Shown here piece by piece: positions 40,479 through 49,389 of a stretch of DNA of 64,000 bases. Below the pieces are notes generated by a model. It was not told the origin of the DNA, ran no database searches, and saw nothing but the letters and a program-made list of their open reading frames with translations. A program made the translations under genes and the position numbers. Source of the stretch: Pelotomaculum sp. (GTDB taxonomy: Bacteria; Bacillota; Desulfotomaculia; Desulfotomaculales; Pelotomaculaceae); assembly GCA_018435055.1 (NCBI GenBank), contig JAHDOA010000020.1, positions 1-64,000 of the forward strand. The letters run 5' to 3'. Position 1 is the first letter of the stretch, and every line of letters begins with the position of its first letter.

Positions 40479-40886
40479 TCAAGGCCGCCATTTATTTATA
40501 GTATAAGGGGCATATAATACGGCGCCTAAACCCTCGGTCAATACAAGGCATTCCAGCTCATCTACTTTTTCCACAAAACAAGTTAAGATAAACATCTCTT
40601 TTTTTAAACCCTTGCAGAACCTTTTGAGAAACAATTCGTCGACGTTGAACAGCTTTCCCATAGGCTGTTGAAACCCTTCGACCATAATAGAATAGCGGCC
40701 ATCGTCCTGTCTTTTGATTTCTATTACAACAGGCGTTTCACGGCGCCCCGCCGCTGTTTTGTCTATCCCCGCCAGATACTGTCTGGCTTTCTTTACGGCT
40801 TCTTCCCTGTCCTTGAACCTGGGGCCGATTACCGGGATATTTTCACATAAAAATGTTAAAGCCATATCTCCTGACCGGTAAGCCAT
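40479..40886 (-). CDS. Hypothetical protein, 135 aa
   Basis: Not recognised. An alpha/beta protein with VVIEIKRQDDGRYSIMVEGF in the middle and helix KDREEAVKKARQYLAGIDK near the start; no Cys motif, membrane segment or signal. GGAGG precedes the ATG at 40886 with normal spacing; a second ATG at 40865 also has GGAG upstream. It lies 16 bases after the trypsin-like protease gene and is probably co-transcribed with it. Confidence 0.65.
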   Translation of the reverse strand: MAYRSGDMALTFLCENIPVIGPRFKDREEAVKKARQYLAGIDKTAAGRRETPVVIEIKRQDDGRYSIMVEGFQQPMGKLFNVDELFLKRFCKGLKKEMFILTCFVEKVDELECLVLTEGLGAVLYAPYTINKWRP

Positions 40887-40902
40887 GTAAAAGCACGCCT
40901 CC

Positions 40903-41910
40903 TCATGAAAACTTGATCGCCAGGCGGTCTATTACATTGGATATCCGGTTAAATACAGTCAGTCTTTCAGAGCCGGCAAACAGCAAACCCACTACATCGC
41001 GGTTTTCTTTCAGGACCAGGGCGCCGCTGTCCCCGGGCTGAGAGGGCATATCAGTAACAACCTGATCGGAAAACCAGATTTTTTCGCCTTCCATCATTTC
41101 AACTTGCAGGGTAGTGCCGATTGATTTTACCACACCCCTGGTCAGAGCCGTGGTCCTGCCGCTTTTTTGTACTTTGTCGCCCGGTTTGGCTTCAGAAATT
41201 CCTCCTATATCGCCTATATCCATAATGCTTGACTCGACGGCCTCTATAGAGTCAAGCTTCGCCAGGGCACAGTCAACTGTGTTCTCAGTTTTAAAACGTT
41301 TATATATACGCACCTCATAATCGTTCTTGACTACATTCAGAAGCCAGGTAGCTGCCGCGGACACAGCCATTGCCACCGGGCAGTCTGATTTTGCAGCGTT
41401 TTTTACCAGGGGCACATAGCGGTACAGGGTACCGATGCGGTCATCCGGCTTTCCCCCGTCATACGGCCCGGGCTGCAGAATCGGGTCGCCTGTCCTGGCC
41501 CTCACTTCCTGTACACTGGAACCGTTGGCCAAAACATGATTATTTGACAGGATCATCAATTGATTGGTGGTTTTATCCCTTACAACCGCCCCTAGAGTAC
41601 CGGCTGTTGACTTGTAGTGGGCCACGCTTACCCCCGGTTGGCATGGCCTTGCCCTGACAGTGCGGATCCCGAGCATCCTGACCCGGCCAATTTCAACAAC
41701 ATCAGTTTCCAGTCCGTCTATTTGAGGGGGGACCATATGTCGCCTGGACATATCCGCAGGCGCCAGTTTCTCTTCCACATATACTATAAAAGCCGTCTTC
41801 CCCGTACTTTCATCCCCCTGGTATTTATAACCCACACCTACGCCAACCACATTTTTTAATCCTAATATTTTTCCGCGGCTCTTTTTCAAAACCCTGAAAT
41901 ATTGATCCAC
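40903..41910 (-). CDS. Trypsin-like serine protease domain protein
   Basis: 335 residues. Chymotrypsin fold with the full triad: His in ILSNNHVLANGS (about 135), Asp in VDCALAKLDSI (about 226), Ser in PSQPGDSGALVLKENRD (about 295). The N-terminal 80 residues (LGLKNVVGVGVGYKYQG; GKTAFIVYVEEKL) match the extension seen in bacterial S1-like proteins of this type. There is no signal peptide, so it may act inside the mother cell or spore. Neighbours include the YabG protease upstream. Start ATG 41910; GGAGGAGAT lies upstream. Confidence 0.85.
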   Translation of the reverse strand: MDQYFRVLKKSRGKILGLKNVVGVGVGYKYQGDESTGKTAFIVYVEEKLAPADMSRRHMVPPQIDGLETDVVEIGRVRMLGIRTVRARPCQPGVSVAHYKSTAGTLGAVVRDKTTNQLMILSNNHVLANGSSVQEVRARTGDPILQPGPYDGGKPDDRIGTLYRYVPLVKNAAKSDCPVAMAVSAAATWLLNVVKNDYEVRIYKRFKTENTVDCALAKLDSIEAVESSIMDIGDIGGISEAKPGDKVQKSGRTTALTRGVVKSIGTTLQVEMMEGEKIWFSDQVVTDMPSQPGDSGALVLKENRDVVGLLFAGSERLTVFNRISNVIDRLAIKFS

Positions 41911-41977
41911 CGGCTTTCATCTCCTCCTTTGGCATCCTACAACATCATATGCAGGACACCAAAAAGAGGTACGCTGT

Positions 41978-42883
41978 CTAATAAGGTGATTTAGGCACCC
42001 CAAACCTGTATTTTCCACGTGTTTCCATACCGCCGATTCCGTTAAAGCCTGTTATCGTGCCTGTAATAATTTCTTTAATTGATATCGGATCATAAATAGA
42101 TGTATAAGCAATTTTCTCCACCACAAAAACCGGATCGTAAGCATGGATCATCACCCGGTGCGGGGAGCTCGCAAAATTTGCGCCGGCATTCAGAATAGCC
42201 TCATAGTGCGACTGACAGGCCCCGGCGAAAATAACCAGATCATCCCTGCTTTTTTCATACAGGCGCGCTGCCTTGACCGCTTCCACAAAACATCTTGAAG
42301 AGTAGTAGTTGTTGATGTCTAAAAAATCACTTTTACCCTTTATAAAACCGTCATGGCCGGTGATGACCAGCAGGTCGGGATTGTGTTTTTTCAGCAGCTC
42401 CGGCACCACCTCAGACTGCTGTTTTTCTTCGATGTTGTAACCATCAGCTGGAATACTGAGCTGCCTGTAAGTTGTTAAGCAGAGATCAAGATAGTCGCTG
42501 TCACCGTCTATATGAAGGACTGTACCGGGTATATCAAAACCGTTTACCCCATTTTCCCCATAACCGTTACTGAGTTTATTGTTGTGCCCATGCTGTGCCG
42601 CCCTGCCGAGAATAACCTCCCTGTCTCTTTCCCGCCTGGCAAAAATGCGTTTCATGTGCTCGCTGCTTTTCATCGTATGCTCGCGCAGGCGCTGGGACAG
42701 TTCACCCGGCCCGATCTTGATCAGGTCCTTCCGCGGGGCGTCAGCAAGCAACCTGTAGTGAATGCCCTTTAGTTTGCAGTATTCCTCTTTGTCGTTAACT
42801 TGATAGACATCTATGACCTTAAAAAATATATCCTTGCTATATGATCTGCGTCCGACCACATCGCCCTTTTTTATCTCTTCCAC
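41978..42883 (-). CDS. yabG: Sporulation-specific protease YabG
   Basis: 301 residues, family length. YabG is a cysteine protease made in the mother cell that trims coat proteins such as SpoIVA and, in clostridia, CspBA. Seen: GDVVGRRSYSKDIFFKVIDV at the start, GTVLHIDGDSDYLDLCL, NPDLLVITGHDGF with the conserved His, and VIFAGACQSHYEAILNAGAN with the catalytic-type Cys. Located between ksgA and the spore-envelope genes, close to the Bacillus order. Confidence 0.96.
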   Translation of the reverse strand: MEEIKKGDVVGRRSYSKDIFFKVIDVYQVNDKEEYCKLKGIHYRLLADAPRKDLIKIGPGELSQRLREHTMKSSEHMKRIFARRERDREVILGRAAQHGHNNKLSNGYGENGVNGFDIPGTVLHIDGDSDYLDLCLTTYRQLSIPADGYNIEEKQQSEVVPELLKKHNPDLLVITGHDGFIKGKSDFLDINNYYSSRCFVEAVKAARLYEKSRDDLVIFAGACQSHYEAILNAGANFASSPHRVMIHAYDPVFVVEKIAYTSIYDPISIKEIITGTITGFNGIGGMETRGKYRFGVPKSPY

Positions 42884-43008
42884 TACTAAGACCCCTTTTT
42901 TTTTATATCATATGAAAGGAAGAGCTGTGTTTGTGTATCGGCCAGGCAACATTTTAGCAAAATTTCCATATCTTAGAGAAAACCTATTTTTGTAAGAGGG
43001 GGATGTTT

Positions 43009-43800
43009 GTGATTGCAGCAGTGATGCCGGTTAAAGACGAGGAGAAGCGTCTGAAAAAAACGGTTGAAACACTTTTGTCTGTTCCTTTGGACATAATTAT
43101 TCCGGTCATCAACGGGAGCAGCGACAGCTCTTGCAGCATTATCCGCCAGGTCGGATCGAAGCGGATCCAGCCCATTTATTTCATAGAACCCCTTGGCATA
43201 GACGTACCCCGGGCCATCGGGGCCAGAGCCGCGCTGGATAAAGGAGCGACAGCCGTTCTTTTTTTAGACGGGGACATGGAAGGTGATATCGCCAAAAATC
43301 TGGTTGATTTAATCTCGGCTGTATATGAAAAGCATGCTGATATGGCTTTAACCAATTGTTATCCCGGAGACTATATTACCCGTCTCCCCAAACTCGCCGC
43401 GGCAGTTTTAAACGCCCGCATCGGGCTGAACCGGGAGATCGGCCTGGAAGAAACAATAGGCGCGGCCTCACCCAGCCACGGCCCGCATGCTGTATCCCAA
43501 CGCTTCCTTCTTTCTGTGCCGCTGCGTGAAATCGCTATACCACCCGTATCCCTTGCCCTCGCTGCCAAAAAAGACCTCCGGATTTGCGTCGGCACAGAAA
43601 TAGCGCATAACGAGCTGGGTTCACCCGGAAAAGATTCCGCGCACGCGGATTTAATCGCCTGGACAATTATTGGCGACTGCATTGAAGCGCAGCATGTTTA
43701 TAGAAACACAAAACGGCGGAGGTCGTCAGGTTCCGTAGAATACCAGGGTTATCACTCCCAGAGGCGGTGGGATTTGCTGGACCAATTCCTCAGCCAATAA
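43009..43800 (+). CDS. Family 2 glycosyltransferase
   Basis: 263 residues from GTG 43009, six bases after GAGGGGG; the ATG at 43003 is too close to that site. GT-A fold: AAVMPVKDEEKRLKKTVETL, IIPVINGSSDSS for sugar-nucleotide binding and VLFLDGDMEGDIAKN with the DxD-type metal motif. No membrane helices, so a soluble cytoplasmic enzyme. Inserted between yabG and ksgA and divergent from yabG. The acceptor is unknown; a spore-surface polysaccharide is possible from the context only. Confidence 0.85.
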   Translation: MIAAVMPVKDEEKRLKKTVETLLSVPLDIIIPVINGSSDSSCSIIRQVGSKRIQPIYFIEPLGIDVPRAIGARAALDKGATAVLFLDGDMEGDIAKNLVDLISAVYEKHADMALTNCYPGDYITRLPKLAAAVLNARIGLNREIGLEETIGAASPSHGPHAVSQRFLLSVPLREIAIPPVSLALAAKKDLRICVGTEIAHNELGSPGKDSAHADLIAWTIIGDCIEAQHVYRNTKRRRSSGSVEYQGYHSQRRWDLLDQFLSQ

Positions 43801-43807
43801 TGGCATA

Positions 43808-43830
43808 GAAAAACCGGCTAAACAGCCGGT
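43808..43830 (-). terminator. Terminator for the ksgA/ykuK transcript
   Basis: On the minus strand ACCGGCT-GTTT-AGCCGGT is followed by TTTCTA. It lies beyond the palindromic element after the YkuK-like gene, and converges with the glycosyltransferase gene. Confidence 0.65.
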
Positions 43831-43860
43831 CCAAAATATAAATGATTTCCTTGACTTAAA

Positions 43861-44020
43861 CAAATTGACAGGATTAACTGGATAAAAAATGATTTACAGG
43901 ATATTAAAAAATTTTACCTTTATTGCTTTTTTGAAAAACAGTACTATTTTTTTATTAGATTTTTTTTAAAATATTTTAATCCTGTCAATCCTGACTAATC
44001 CTGTAAATTCTGTCAATTTG
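43861..44020. mobile_element. Palindromic ACAGGATT element, copy 2
   Basis: A 160-bp AT-rich stretch starting CAAATTGACAGGATTAACTG and ending with the complement of the same end. It is non-coding and fills the gap between the glycosyltransferase and YkuK-like genes. Confidence 0.78.
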
Positions 44021-44042
44021 TTTTAAATATTTTCTCGTAAAC

Positions 44043-44522
44043 CTACTTGGTGTGTTTGTCGGCTACGGTGGAGGCGCCGTAGGCCTCCGGTTTTATTTTT
44101 GCCCTGAAGCCGCTGCCTGTGACCATTCCTACTACTTCGCGGATCAGGTCTTTTGTGTCACCATGGGCACTGACATCTATATGTATTTCTACGCTCGGGT
44201 CATCGGACTCATTAAAGCCGAAATCCGCAAAATACTTGTGCACCATTCCACCTACCTCAAGGCTCAGCGCTGTCTCATAAAAAATTTTTTGCCGCAGGCT
44301 TTTTATTTTTCGTTGTATCTTTTTATGATAGAAATAACGCGCCCCTTTACCCAGCCGGTGTACGATGACAGCGGTGATAAAACAGGTCTTGTTTTTCACC
44401 ATAGAGTCGGATCCGATAATAATTTTGTAATCCGAGGCGGGGAGATCTTTTATGTATTTAATAATGTCAGCCATCATGGCTGAAAAATGCATCTTTCCCT
44501 TGGAAGGACTGATAAAATACAT
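44043..44522 (-). CDS. YkuK-family RNase H-like protein (DUF458)
   Basis: 159 residues from ATG 44522, which follows GAGAGGGG; an upstream TTG reading overlaps the ksgA region and lacks a site. DUF458/YkuK proteins have an RNase H-like fold: YKIIIGSDSMVKNKTCFITA with the first acidic residue, SVEIHIDVSAHGDTKDLIRE with the next, and FRAKIKPEAYGASTVADKHT at the end. Function unknown; Bacillus YkuK is late-sporulation expressed. It lies right after ksgA. Confidence 0.88.
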   Translation of the reverse strand: MYFISPSKGKMHFSAMMADIIKYIKDLPASDYKIIIGSDSMVKNKTCFITAVIVHRLGKGARYFYHKKIQRKIKSLRQKIFYETALSLEVGGMVHKYFADFGFNESDDPSVEIHIDVSAHGDTKDLIREVVGMVTGSGFRAKIKPEAYGASTVADKHTK

Positions 44523-44584
44523 TTTTCCCCTCTCTCTTTCGTGTGGGCGGAATTCCTCTTTTTCGTTTACGCGATAAGGCAAAC

Positions 44585-45460
44585 TTAGCTATTGGCTTCA
44601 ATAATACTGTTGGTTAGAGAGGCAAATTCCGCCAGGCTTAAGGTCTCAGCGCGCCGCCCGGGATCAATGCCGGCATTTCTCAGGCCGCTCAGACAGGTAT
44701 CCCGGTCAATACCAAGGGCGGACCCGGTGAGGGAGTTTAACAGGGTTTTGCGTCTCTTGCCGAAGGCTGACCGGATAATGTTAAACAGCATGTTTTCATC
44801 ACACACAACTGCGGCGGGCTCGGGCCTTACCGTCAGCCGGACCACCGCCGAATCAACCCCCGGCTCAGGATAAAATACCGTCCTGGGCACTCTAAATAGT
44901 ATTTCCGGTTTGGCAAAATACTGTACAGCCAGGCTCAGGGCGCCGTAAGCTTTACTGCCAGGCGCAGCGGCCAGGCGCTCAGCTACCTCAACCTGGATCA
45001 TGATCACAATAATCGATATGTTGAAGCGACCGAGCAACAGTCGCATCAAAACAGGACTGGTTATATAGTAGGGCAGGTTGGCCATCAACTTGTATTTTTT
45101 TCCTGTGCTGCCATACTCTTCACCGGTTCTTTCCCCGGCCAGACGGTCAAAATCTATTTTAAGGGCGTCGCCCAGTATCATTTCCACGTTCGGCAAACCG
45201 GAGAGGATCTCAGACAGCGCTGCCAGCAGCCCGCGATCAAGTTCAACAGCTATCACCTTGCCGGCTCTATGAGCAATCTCTGTGGTTAGAGCCCCCAAAC
45301 CAGGCCCGATCTCCACTACAAGATCAGACTCTGTCAGGTCTGCCGAGGCTATTATTTTTCTAACAATATTATTGTCAATAAGAAAATTCTGCCCCAGGCT
45401 TTTGCGGCAGGAAATGCCGTGGCTTTGCATAATATTTCGTATGGCGGCGGGTGATATCAT
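44585..45460 (-). CDS. ksgA: 16S rRNA dimethyladenosine transferase
   Basis: 291 residues. Dimethylates two adjacent adenines of 16S helix 45. Seen: KSLGQNFLIDNNIVRKIIAS, SAM site VVEIGPGLGALTTEIAHRAG, NLPYYITSPVLMRLL (the NLPY catalytic motif) and RSAFGKRRKTLLNSL. In Bacillus rnmV (RNase M5) precedes ksgA; here yabE-like sits directly upstream and rnmV is absent. Confidence 0.97.
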   Translation of the reverse strand: MISPAAIRNIMQSHGISCRKSLGQNFLIDNNIVRKIIASADLTESDLVVEIGPGLGALTTEIAHRAGKVIAVELDRGLLAALSEILSGLPNVEMILGDALKIDFDRLAGERTGEEYGSTGKKYKLMANLPYYITSPVLMRLLLGRFNISIIVIMIQVEVAERLAAAPGSKAYGALSLAVQYFAKPEILFRVPRTVFYPEPGVDSAVVRLTVRPEPAAVVCDENMLFNIIRSAFGKRRKTLLNSLTGSALGIDRDTCLSGLRNAGIDPGRRAETLSLAEFASLTNSIIEANS

Positions 45461-45592
45461 CTGTGCAACCTCTATATCCTTATAGCTTTAATGGTTATAC
45501 CTGTCATTCGACATGTAAAAAAATATTTCCTCTTATTATTCCCGCTTTTGTCCTGAACAAGTAAAAAACAGCCCCTGTTTGGGTCTGTTTTT

Positions 45593-45623
45593 ATCAATAA
45601 TTAAAGGGCCTGCGGCCCTTTAA
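45593..45623 (-). terminator. Terminator-like hairpin after the yabE-like gene
   Basis: TTAAAGGGCC (45601-45610) pairs with GGCCCTTTAA (45614-45623) around a 3-base loop, immediately beyond the stop at 45625. The following T-run is poor (TTATTG). A second hairpin-like block (CAGCCCC ... GGGTCTG) lies at 45568. Confidence 0.6.
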
Positions 45624-45624
45624 C

Positions 45625-46638
45625 CTAGTCTATCCTGTAAACTTTAACGTTCCTGATACCCCAGCGCATGGCCTCGTTATAAGATTCAAAAAAGAGGTCA
45701 CTCCTGTTTCCTTTAATACTGCCGCCCACGTCCAGCGCAGTAGCATAACCATACCCCTCCACATAAAGCTTCGTCCACAAAGGTATAAATGCCGGGTCAA
45801 CCGCCGCCACACCATAGTAAGGAGCGACTCCGCAGCTGGTATTATATCCGGTATGGGTATATGCCGACGCTACCATATCAATGGCCTCGGCATACCTGAT
45901 ATTTTCACCGCCCCTGGACACAACCAGGCCGCTGCCCACCATGACTAACTGGTTAACCGGGGGCGCAATCATCTTGCTCGAGACCAGCTGCCGGGCTATC
46001 TCAATGCCGTCCTTGTATTTAACCTTCCAAATCTGCTGTGCGGTACCATTCCTGCCTTCCTCAGCTATCCGGGTAGTACCCTGCGGCAGATTAACAGTGT
46101 ATTTTTGTTCTGTTTCAAAATTTACCACAGCTTCTTTTTCTTCAGTTTTAGTAACAACCCTCGCCACAACAACATTCATACCCGGTGTTACAGCAGCATT
46201 CAAAGCGGGGCTCACCTCATCCTCCGGGCCCGGCGCGACGCCCGCCTCATTAAGCAGGTCACCGACTACACGGCACTGGGTCCTCACCGGCAACATCCGC
46301 CCGTCCACACTAATGCTTACATCGGTTGCCCTGTCGATTCTAATAGCCATGCCGCTTACCAGCGCAGAGTCTAATGACGGCGTTACCTCATCGTTATTTA
46401 ACAGGACAATATCTTTGACCGCTAAAGCGTCTGCTACTGTGCCGGCATAGGTCCTTACCGCCAGCTCCTTACCGTCGTCAATAATTACCACTGATTTTTC
46501 TGCCCGGACACCAATGGCCAAAACAAATAATACAACCATTAGTGAGACAGCCGCCTTTAAAACGCTCCGGTTTTTCTCAGAGCATTTTTTATAACCTGCG
46601 CTTCCCCACCAATCTAACAAAGATTTTTTCCAACTCAT
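45625..46638 (-). CDS. yabE: YabE-like cell-wall protein: DUF348, G5 and 3D domains
   Basis: 337 residues from ATG 46638, which follows AAAAGGAGG. An N-terminal membrane anchor (LKAAVSLMVVLFVLAIGV) precedes two DUF348 repeats (VRTYAGTVADALAVKDIVL; VRTQCRVVGDLLNEAGVAP), a G5 domain (VVNFETEQKYTVNLPQGTTR) and a C-terminal 3D domain (MVASAYTHTGYNTSCGVAPY; ALDVGGSIKGNRSDLFFESY), the RpfB/YabE layout of muralytic enzymes. The three conserved Asp of 3D are read in the last two segments. Same position as Bacillus yabE, between tatD and ksgA, though three genes are inserted before tatD. Confidence 0.93.
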   Translation of the reverse strand: MSWKKSLLDWWGSAGYKKCSEKNRSVLKAAVSLMVVLFVLAIGVRAEKSVVIIDDGKELAVRTYAGTVADALAVKDIVLLNNDEVTPSLDSALVSGMAIRIDRATDVSISVDGRMLPVRTQCRVVGDLLNEAGVAPGPEDEVSPALNAAVTPGMNVVVARVVTKTEEKEAVVNFETEQKYTVNLPQGTTRIAEEGRNGTAQQIWKVKYKDGIEIARQLVSSKMIAPPVNQLVMVGSGLVVSRGGENIRYAEAIDMVASAYTHTGYNTSCGVAPYYGVAAVDPAFIPLWTKLYVEGYGYATALDVGGSIKGNRSDLFFESYNEAMRWGIRNVKVYRID

Positions 46639-46972
46639 CAAATGCCTCCTTTTTAACAGGTCCGGCTCCCATCCATTAAGAAGAATTTTCAACTGAATTA
46701 ATCATCAAAACCGGTTATTCCAACACTTTTATATTTTACTATGAGTTGTCAGTTTTGGGTAGGGTTTATTAATGTCGCTTTTTGTATGATATTACACTAA
46801 CTGGAAATATTGCCATTGATTAATGAAATTATCAACAAGGAAAACTGTGAGAGATGAAGAATTTTTAACTAATCTAATCTAATAATTTTGCCATGTTTTC
46901 ACAACGCCTTTTTTAAATTTCAGTAATAATGTTGCTAATTACAGGCAATTTATAGTGATGGAGGGAATGTGT

Positions 46973-48133
46973 ATGTTTAAATCCAGGCTTTGCATGCTAC
47001 TGGCGTTCCTGGCGCTGATCCCGGCGCTAATTGCCGCTGGTTGTATCGGCGGCGTTAAGGACCAGCCCCAACAGGATGAAAAAGTGATAAAAATCGCTTT
47101 TATCGGACCCCTTTCCGGAGACATGAAAACCTTTGGCGAGTCTGCAAAAAACGCTTTTAACCTTGCTGTAGAACAGTCAGGCGGCAAGGTTGGCGACTAT
47201 AGAATTGAAGCCATAATTCTGGATGACCGCAACGACGCCGCTGAAGCTGCCGATAGCGTCACTAAATTGATTGCGGAAGATAAAATTACAGGGTTGGTCG
47301 GCTCCTTCAGCCACCGGGCAACCCTGCCGATTTCACAAATAGCCAATGACAACAAGGTTGTAATGGTTGCCGCCACCGCGACTAACCCGGCAATAACGCT
47401 GGATAACGGTGTGCGCAAGGATTATGTTTTTCGCGCCTGCTACATAGATCCCTATCAGGGGACCATCGCGGCCAGGTTCGCCGCAGACAACCTGAAAGCT
47501 AAAACAGCAGCGGTACTGTATAACAGGGAAGACAGCTATTATAACACCGGGCTGGCGGCCTCTTTTCAGAATACCTTTACAGAATCGGGGGGCAAAATTC
47601 TGGCATTTTCCTCCTACCTGCAAGACGATGACGACTTCTCCGAGGCATTGAATAACATCGCCGGGCTGAAACCCGATGTTTTATACCTGCCGGATCTTTA
47701 CCAGAAGGTCAGCCTGATTGCCAAACAAGCCCGGGAGAAAAAAATCAACGCAATATTTATAGGCGGCGATGGGTGGGACTCAACTGGATACGAAGGCGCG
47801 ATGGAAGGCGGTTATTTTACCAATCATTTTTCAGCCAATGACCCCAGGCCGGAAATCAAGAAGTGGGTGGAAGATTACAATGCCAAATACGGCGCGTCCC
47901 CGGACGCCCGATCTACTCTGTACTACGACGCCACCAACCTGCTTCTGAACGCCGTCAAGGTTGCCGGCAGCGACGACCCCGCCCTGATCAAGGAGGCCCT
48001 CCAGACGACTGAAAATTTCCCGGCGGTCAGCGGCAAAATTTCTTTCGATAGCGAAGGCAACCCGATCAAACCGGTGGCTGTCATGCAGGTAAAGGATGGG
48101 AAACAAATCTATGTGACCACCATGGCGCCCTGA
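46973..48133 (+). CDS. Branched-chain amino acid ABC substrate-binding lipoprotein (LivJ-like)
   Basis: 386 residues from ATG 46973, eight bases after GGAGGG. A lipoprotein signal (LCMLLAFLALIPALIAAGC) precedes a type I periplasmic-binding fold: IKIAFIGPLSGDMKTFGESA, AEAADSVTKLIAEDKITGLV, VMVAATATNPAITLDNG and AIFIGGDGWDS. The ligand is inferred from family only. No permease or ATPase genes lie nearby, so it is an orphan or works with a transporter elsewhere. The preceding 330-base gap (46639-46972) is AT-rich with no gene or clear RNA motif that I recognise. Confidence 0.9.
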   Translation: MFKSRLCMLLAFLALIPALIAAGCIGGVKDQPQQDEKVIKIAFIGPLSGDMKTFGESAKNAFNLAVEQSGGKVGDYRIEAIILDDRNDAAEAADSVTKLIAEDKITGLVGSFSHRATLPISQIANDNKVVMVAATATNPAITLDNGVRKDYVFRACYIDPYQGTIAARFAADNLKAKTAAVLYNREDSYYNTGLAASFQNTFTESGGKILAFSSYLQDDDDFSEALNNIAGLKPDVLYLPDLYQKVSLIAKQAREKKINAIFIGGDGWDSTGYEGAMEGGYFTNHFSANDPRPEIKKWVEDYNAKYGASPDARSTLYYDATNLLLNAVKVAGSDDPALIKEALQTTENFPAVSGKISFDSEGNPIKPVAVMQVKDGKQIYVTTMAP

Positions 48134-48136
48134 TGA

Positions 48137-48197
48137 GATGTGAGATGTGAGATGTGGGATGTGGGATGTGAAACGTGTAGGTGCGGCTTCAGCCGCA
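48137..48197. repeat. Tandem GATGTGR heptamers joined to a CGGCTTCAGCCG palindrome
   Basis: Five head-to-tail 7-base units (GATGTGA twice, GATGTGG twice, GATGTGA) at 48137-48171 start three bases after the lipoprotein stop. They run directly into a GTGCGGCTTCAGCCGCAC palindrome (48180-48197). The heptamer unit is the same as at 20290. Confidence 0.88.
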
Positions 48198-48232
48198 CAA
48201 CAGCTGCGAATACAGGATATACTCAAAACTCA

Positions 48233-48272
48233 CGAAAAAAATTACCGGTTAATTTATACCGGTAATTTTTTG
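48233..48272. terminator. Bidirectional terminator
   Basis: AAAAATTACCGG and CCGGTAATTTTT form a long stem around TTAATTTATA, with A and T runs on both sides. It serves the lipoprotein gene and the convergent UPF0158 gene. Confidence 0.85.
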
Positions 48273-48296
48273 CTTAGTACCAGAAATTATGGAATG

Positions 48297-48716
48297 TTAT
48301 TTCTCAACAATCTCTATTCCTTTTTCCATGAACCACTGTTTTAAGTAATCCGCGTATTTTTCGTTTTGAAACTTATACCACTGACGCCGCTCATCTTCGT
48401 AGTCCATCAGGATTCTTCTGTATCTCGCATCTGTTTCGAGCTCTTTTTCCAGCTGGTTTTTTAAATTCTGGTCCACTATAGTTGCTATATAATCTTTTTT
48501 TACCTGCAAAGAAAATTCTCTTTCAATCTTTGGCAGTCTGATGAACCGTTCGGTCTGACTGTCAAGTTTCTCCATCAACTCTGTATGTTCGGGGAAATCC
48601 AGGGGTGAAAAAAACTTGACGTCGCCCGTCTGGAGATCAATGTAGTATTCGGAGTGTTGGCTGCTGTTTTCAAAAGCATTAATTAGCCATGCTATTATAA
48701 CGGGCGCCTGTCGCAT
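48297..48716 (-). CDS. UPF0158-family protein
   Basis: 139 residues from ATG 48716, which follows AAAAGGGGGG. The UPF0158 pattern is seen: IIAWLINAFENSSQHSEYYI, a YYIDLQTGDVKFFS strand pair, RFIRLPKIEREFSLQV and a C-terminal RRQWYKFQNEKYADYLKQWF segment with GIEIVEK at the end. No function is known for the family. Stands between a convergent lipoprotein gene and cobO. Confidence 0.85.
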   Translation of the reverse strand: MRQAPVIIAWLINAFENSSQHSEYYIDLQTGDVKFFSPLDFPEHTELMEKLDSQTERFIRLPKIEREFSLQVKKDYIATIVDQNLKNQLEKELETDARYRRILMDYEDERRQWYKFQNEKYADYLKQWFMEKGIEIVEK

Positions 48717-48773
48717 CAGCAAACCCCCCTTTTCTTGAGTTTTTTTTGAAATTTGTTATTTGTGCCGGGCCTC

Positions 48774-49313
48774 TTAAAATTCAATACCCTTCTGGGCAGG
48801 TATCCCTTTTTTATAATGGTGTTTTATTTCTCGCATTTCGGTAACCAGGTCAGCCCGCTCGATGATCTCCGGCGGAGCGTTGCGGCCGGTCAGGACAAGG
48901 TGCAGTCCCCCGGGTTTCTTCGCCATTAAATCAAGCGTGTCAGGGAGGGCGACAAGCCCGTAGTTGATCGCGTAGAGTATCTCGTCCAGGATGATCAGGT
49001 CGTACTTGCCGGAGGAAATTTCTGTTTTAGCCGCCGCCAGGGCTTCCACCGCAGCATGGCGGTGCTCTTCCAGGAATTTATCGCCCGGTCCCTTGATAAA
49101 TCCCTCACCCATCTGACGTATCTCAAAATTTGGCCCGAGTTTTTCGGCGGCTTTCAGTTCGCCGTATTTCCAGCCGCCCTTGATAAATTGCAGTATAAGC
49201 ACCTTCATTCCCTGCCCCCAGGCCCTGAGCGCCATGCCCAGCGCGGCGGTGGTCTTGCCTTTGCCGTTGCCTGTGTTTACCAAAATCAACCCGTTATTTT
49301 TCTGTTCAGCCAT
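48774..49313 (-). CDS. cobO: Cob(I)yrinic acid a,c-diamide adenosyltransferase (CobO/BtuR)
   Basis: 179 residues. Adds the adenosyl group to cobalt in B12 synthesis or salvage. P-loop NTGNGKGKTTAALGMALRAW at the start, then MKVLILQFIKGGWKYGELKA, YDLIILDEILYAINYGLV and LHLVLTGRNAPPEIIERADL, all family hallmarks. No other B12 genes are adjacent. Same strand as tatD, which lies upstream. Confidence 0.95.
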   Translation of the reverse strand: MAEQKNNGLILVNTGNGKGKTTAALGMALRAWGQGMKVLILQFIKGGWKYGELKAAEKLGPNFEIRQMGEGFIKGPGDKFLEEHRHAAVEALAAAKTEISSGKYDLIILDEILYAINYGLVALPDTLDLMAKKPGGLHLVLTGRNAPPEIIERADLVTEMREIKHHYKKGIPAQKGIEF

Positions 49314-49389
49314 AACTCTCCCCCTTTACTAGTAGACCATATTAAAAAAACCAACTCCTGGGAACCTTTTATCATACTTTACTATTTAT

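Noticed and set aside
46693-46954. Possible riboswitch or small RNA upstream of the LivJ-like gene
   Set aside because: AT-rich with no conserved motif or strong stem; treated as a plain promoter region.
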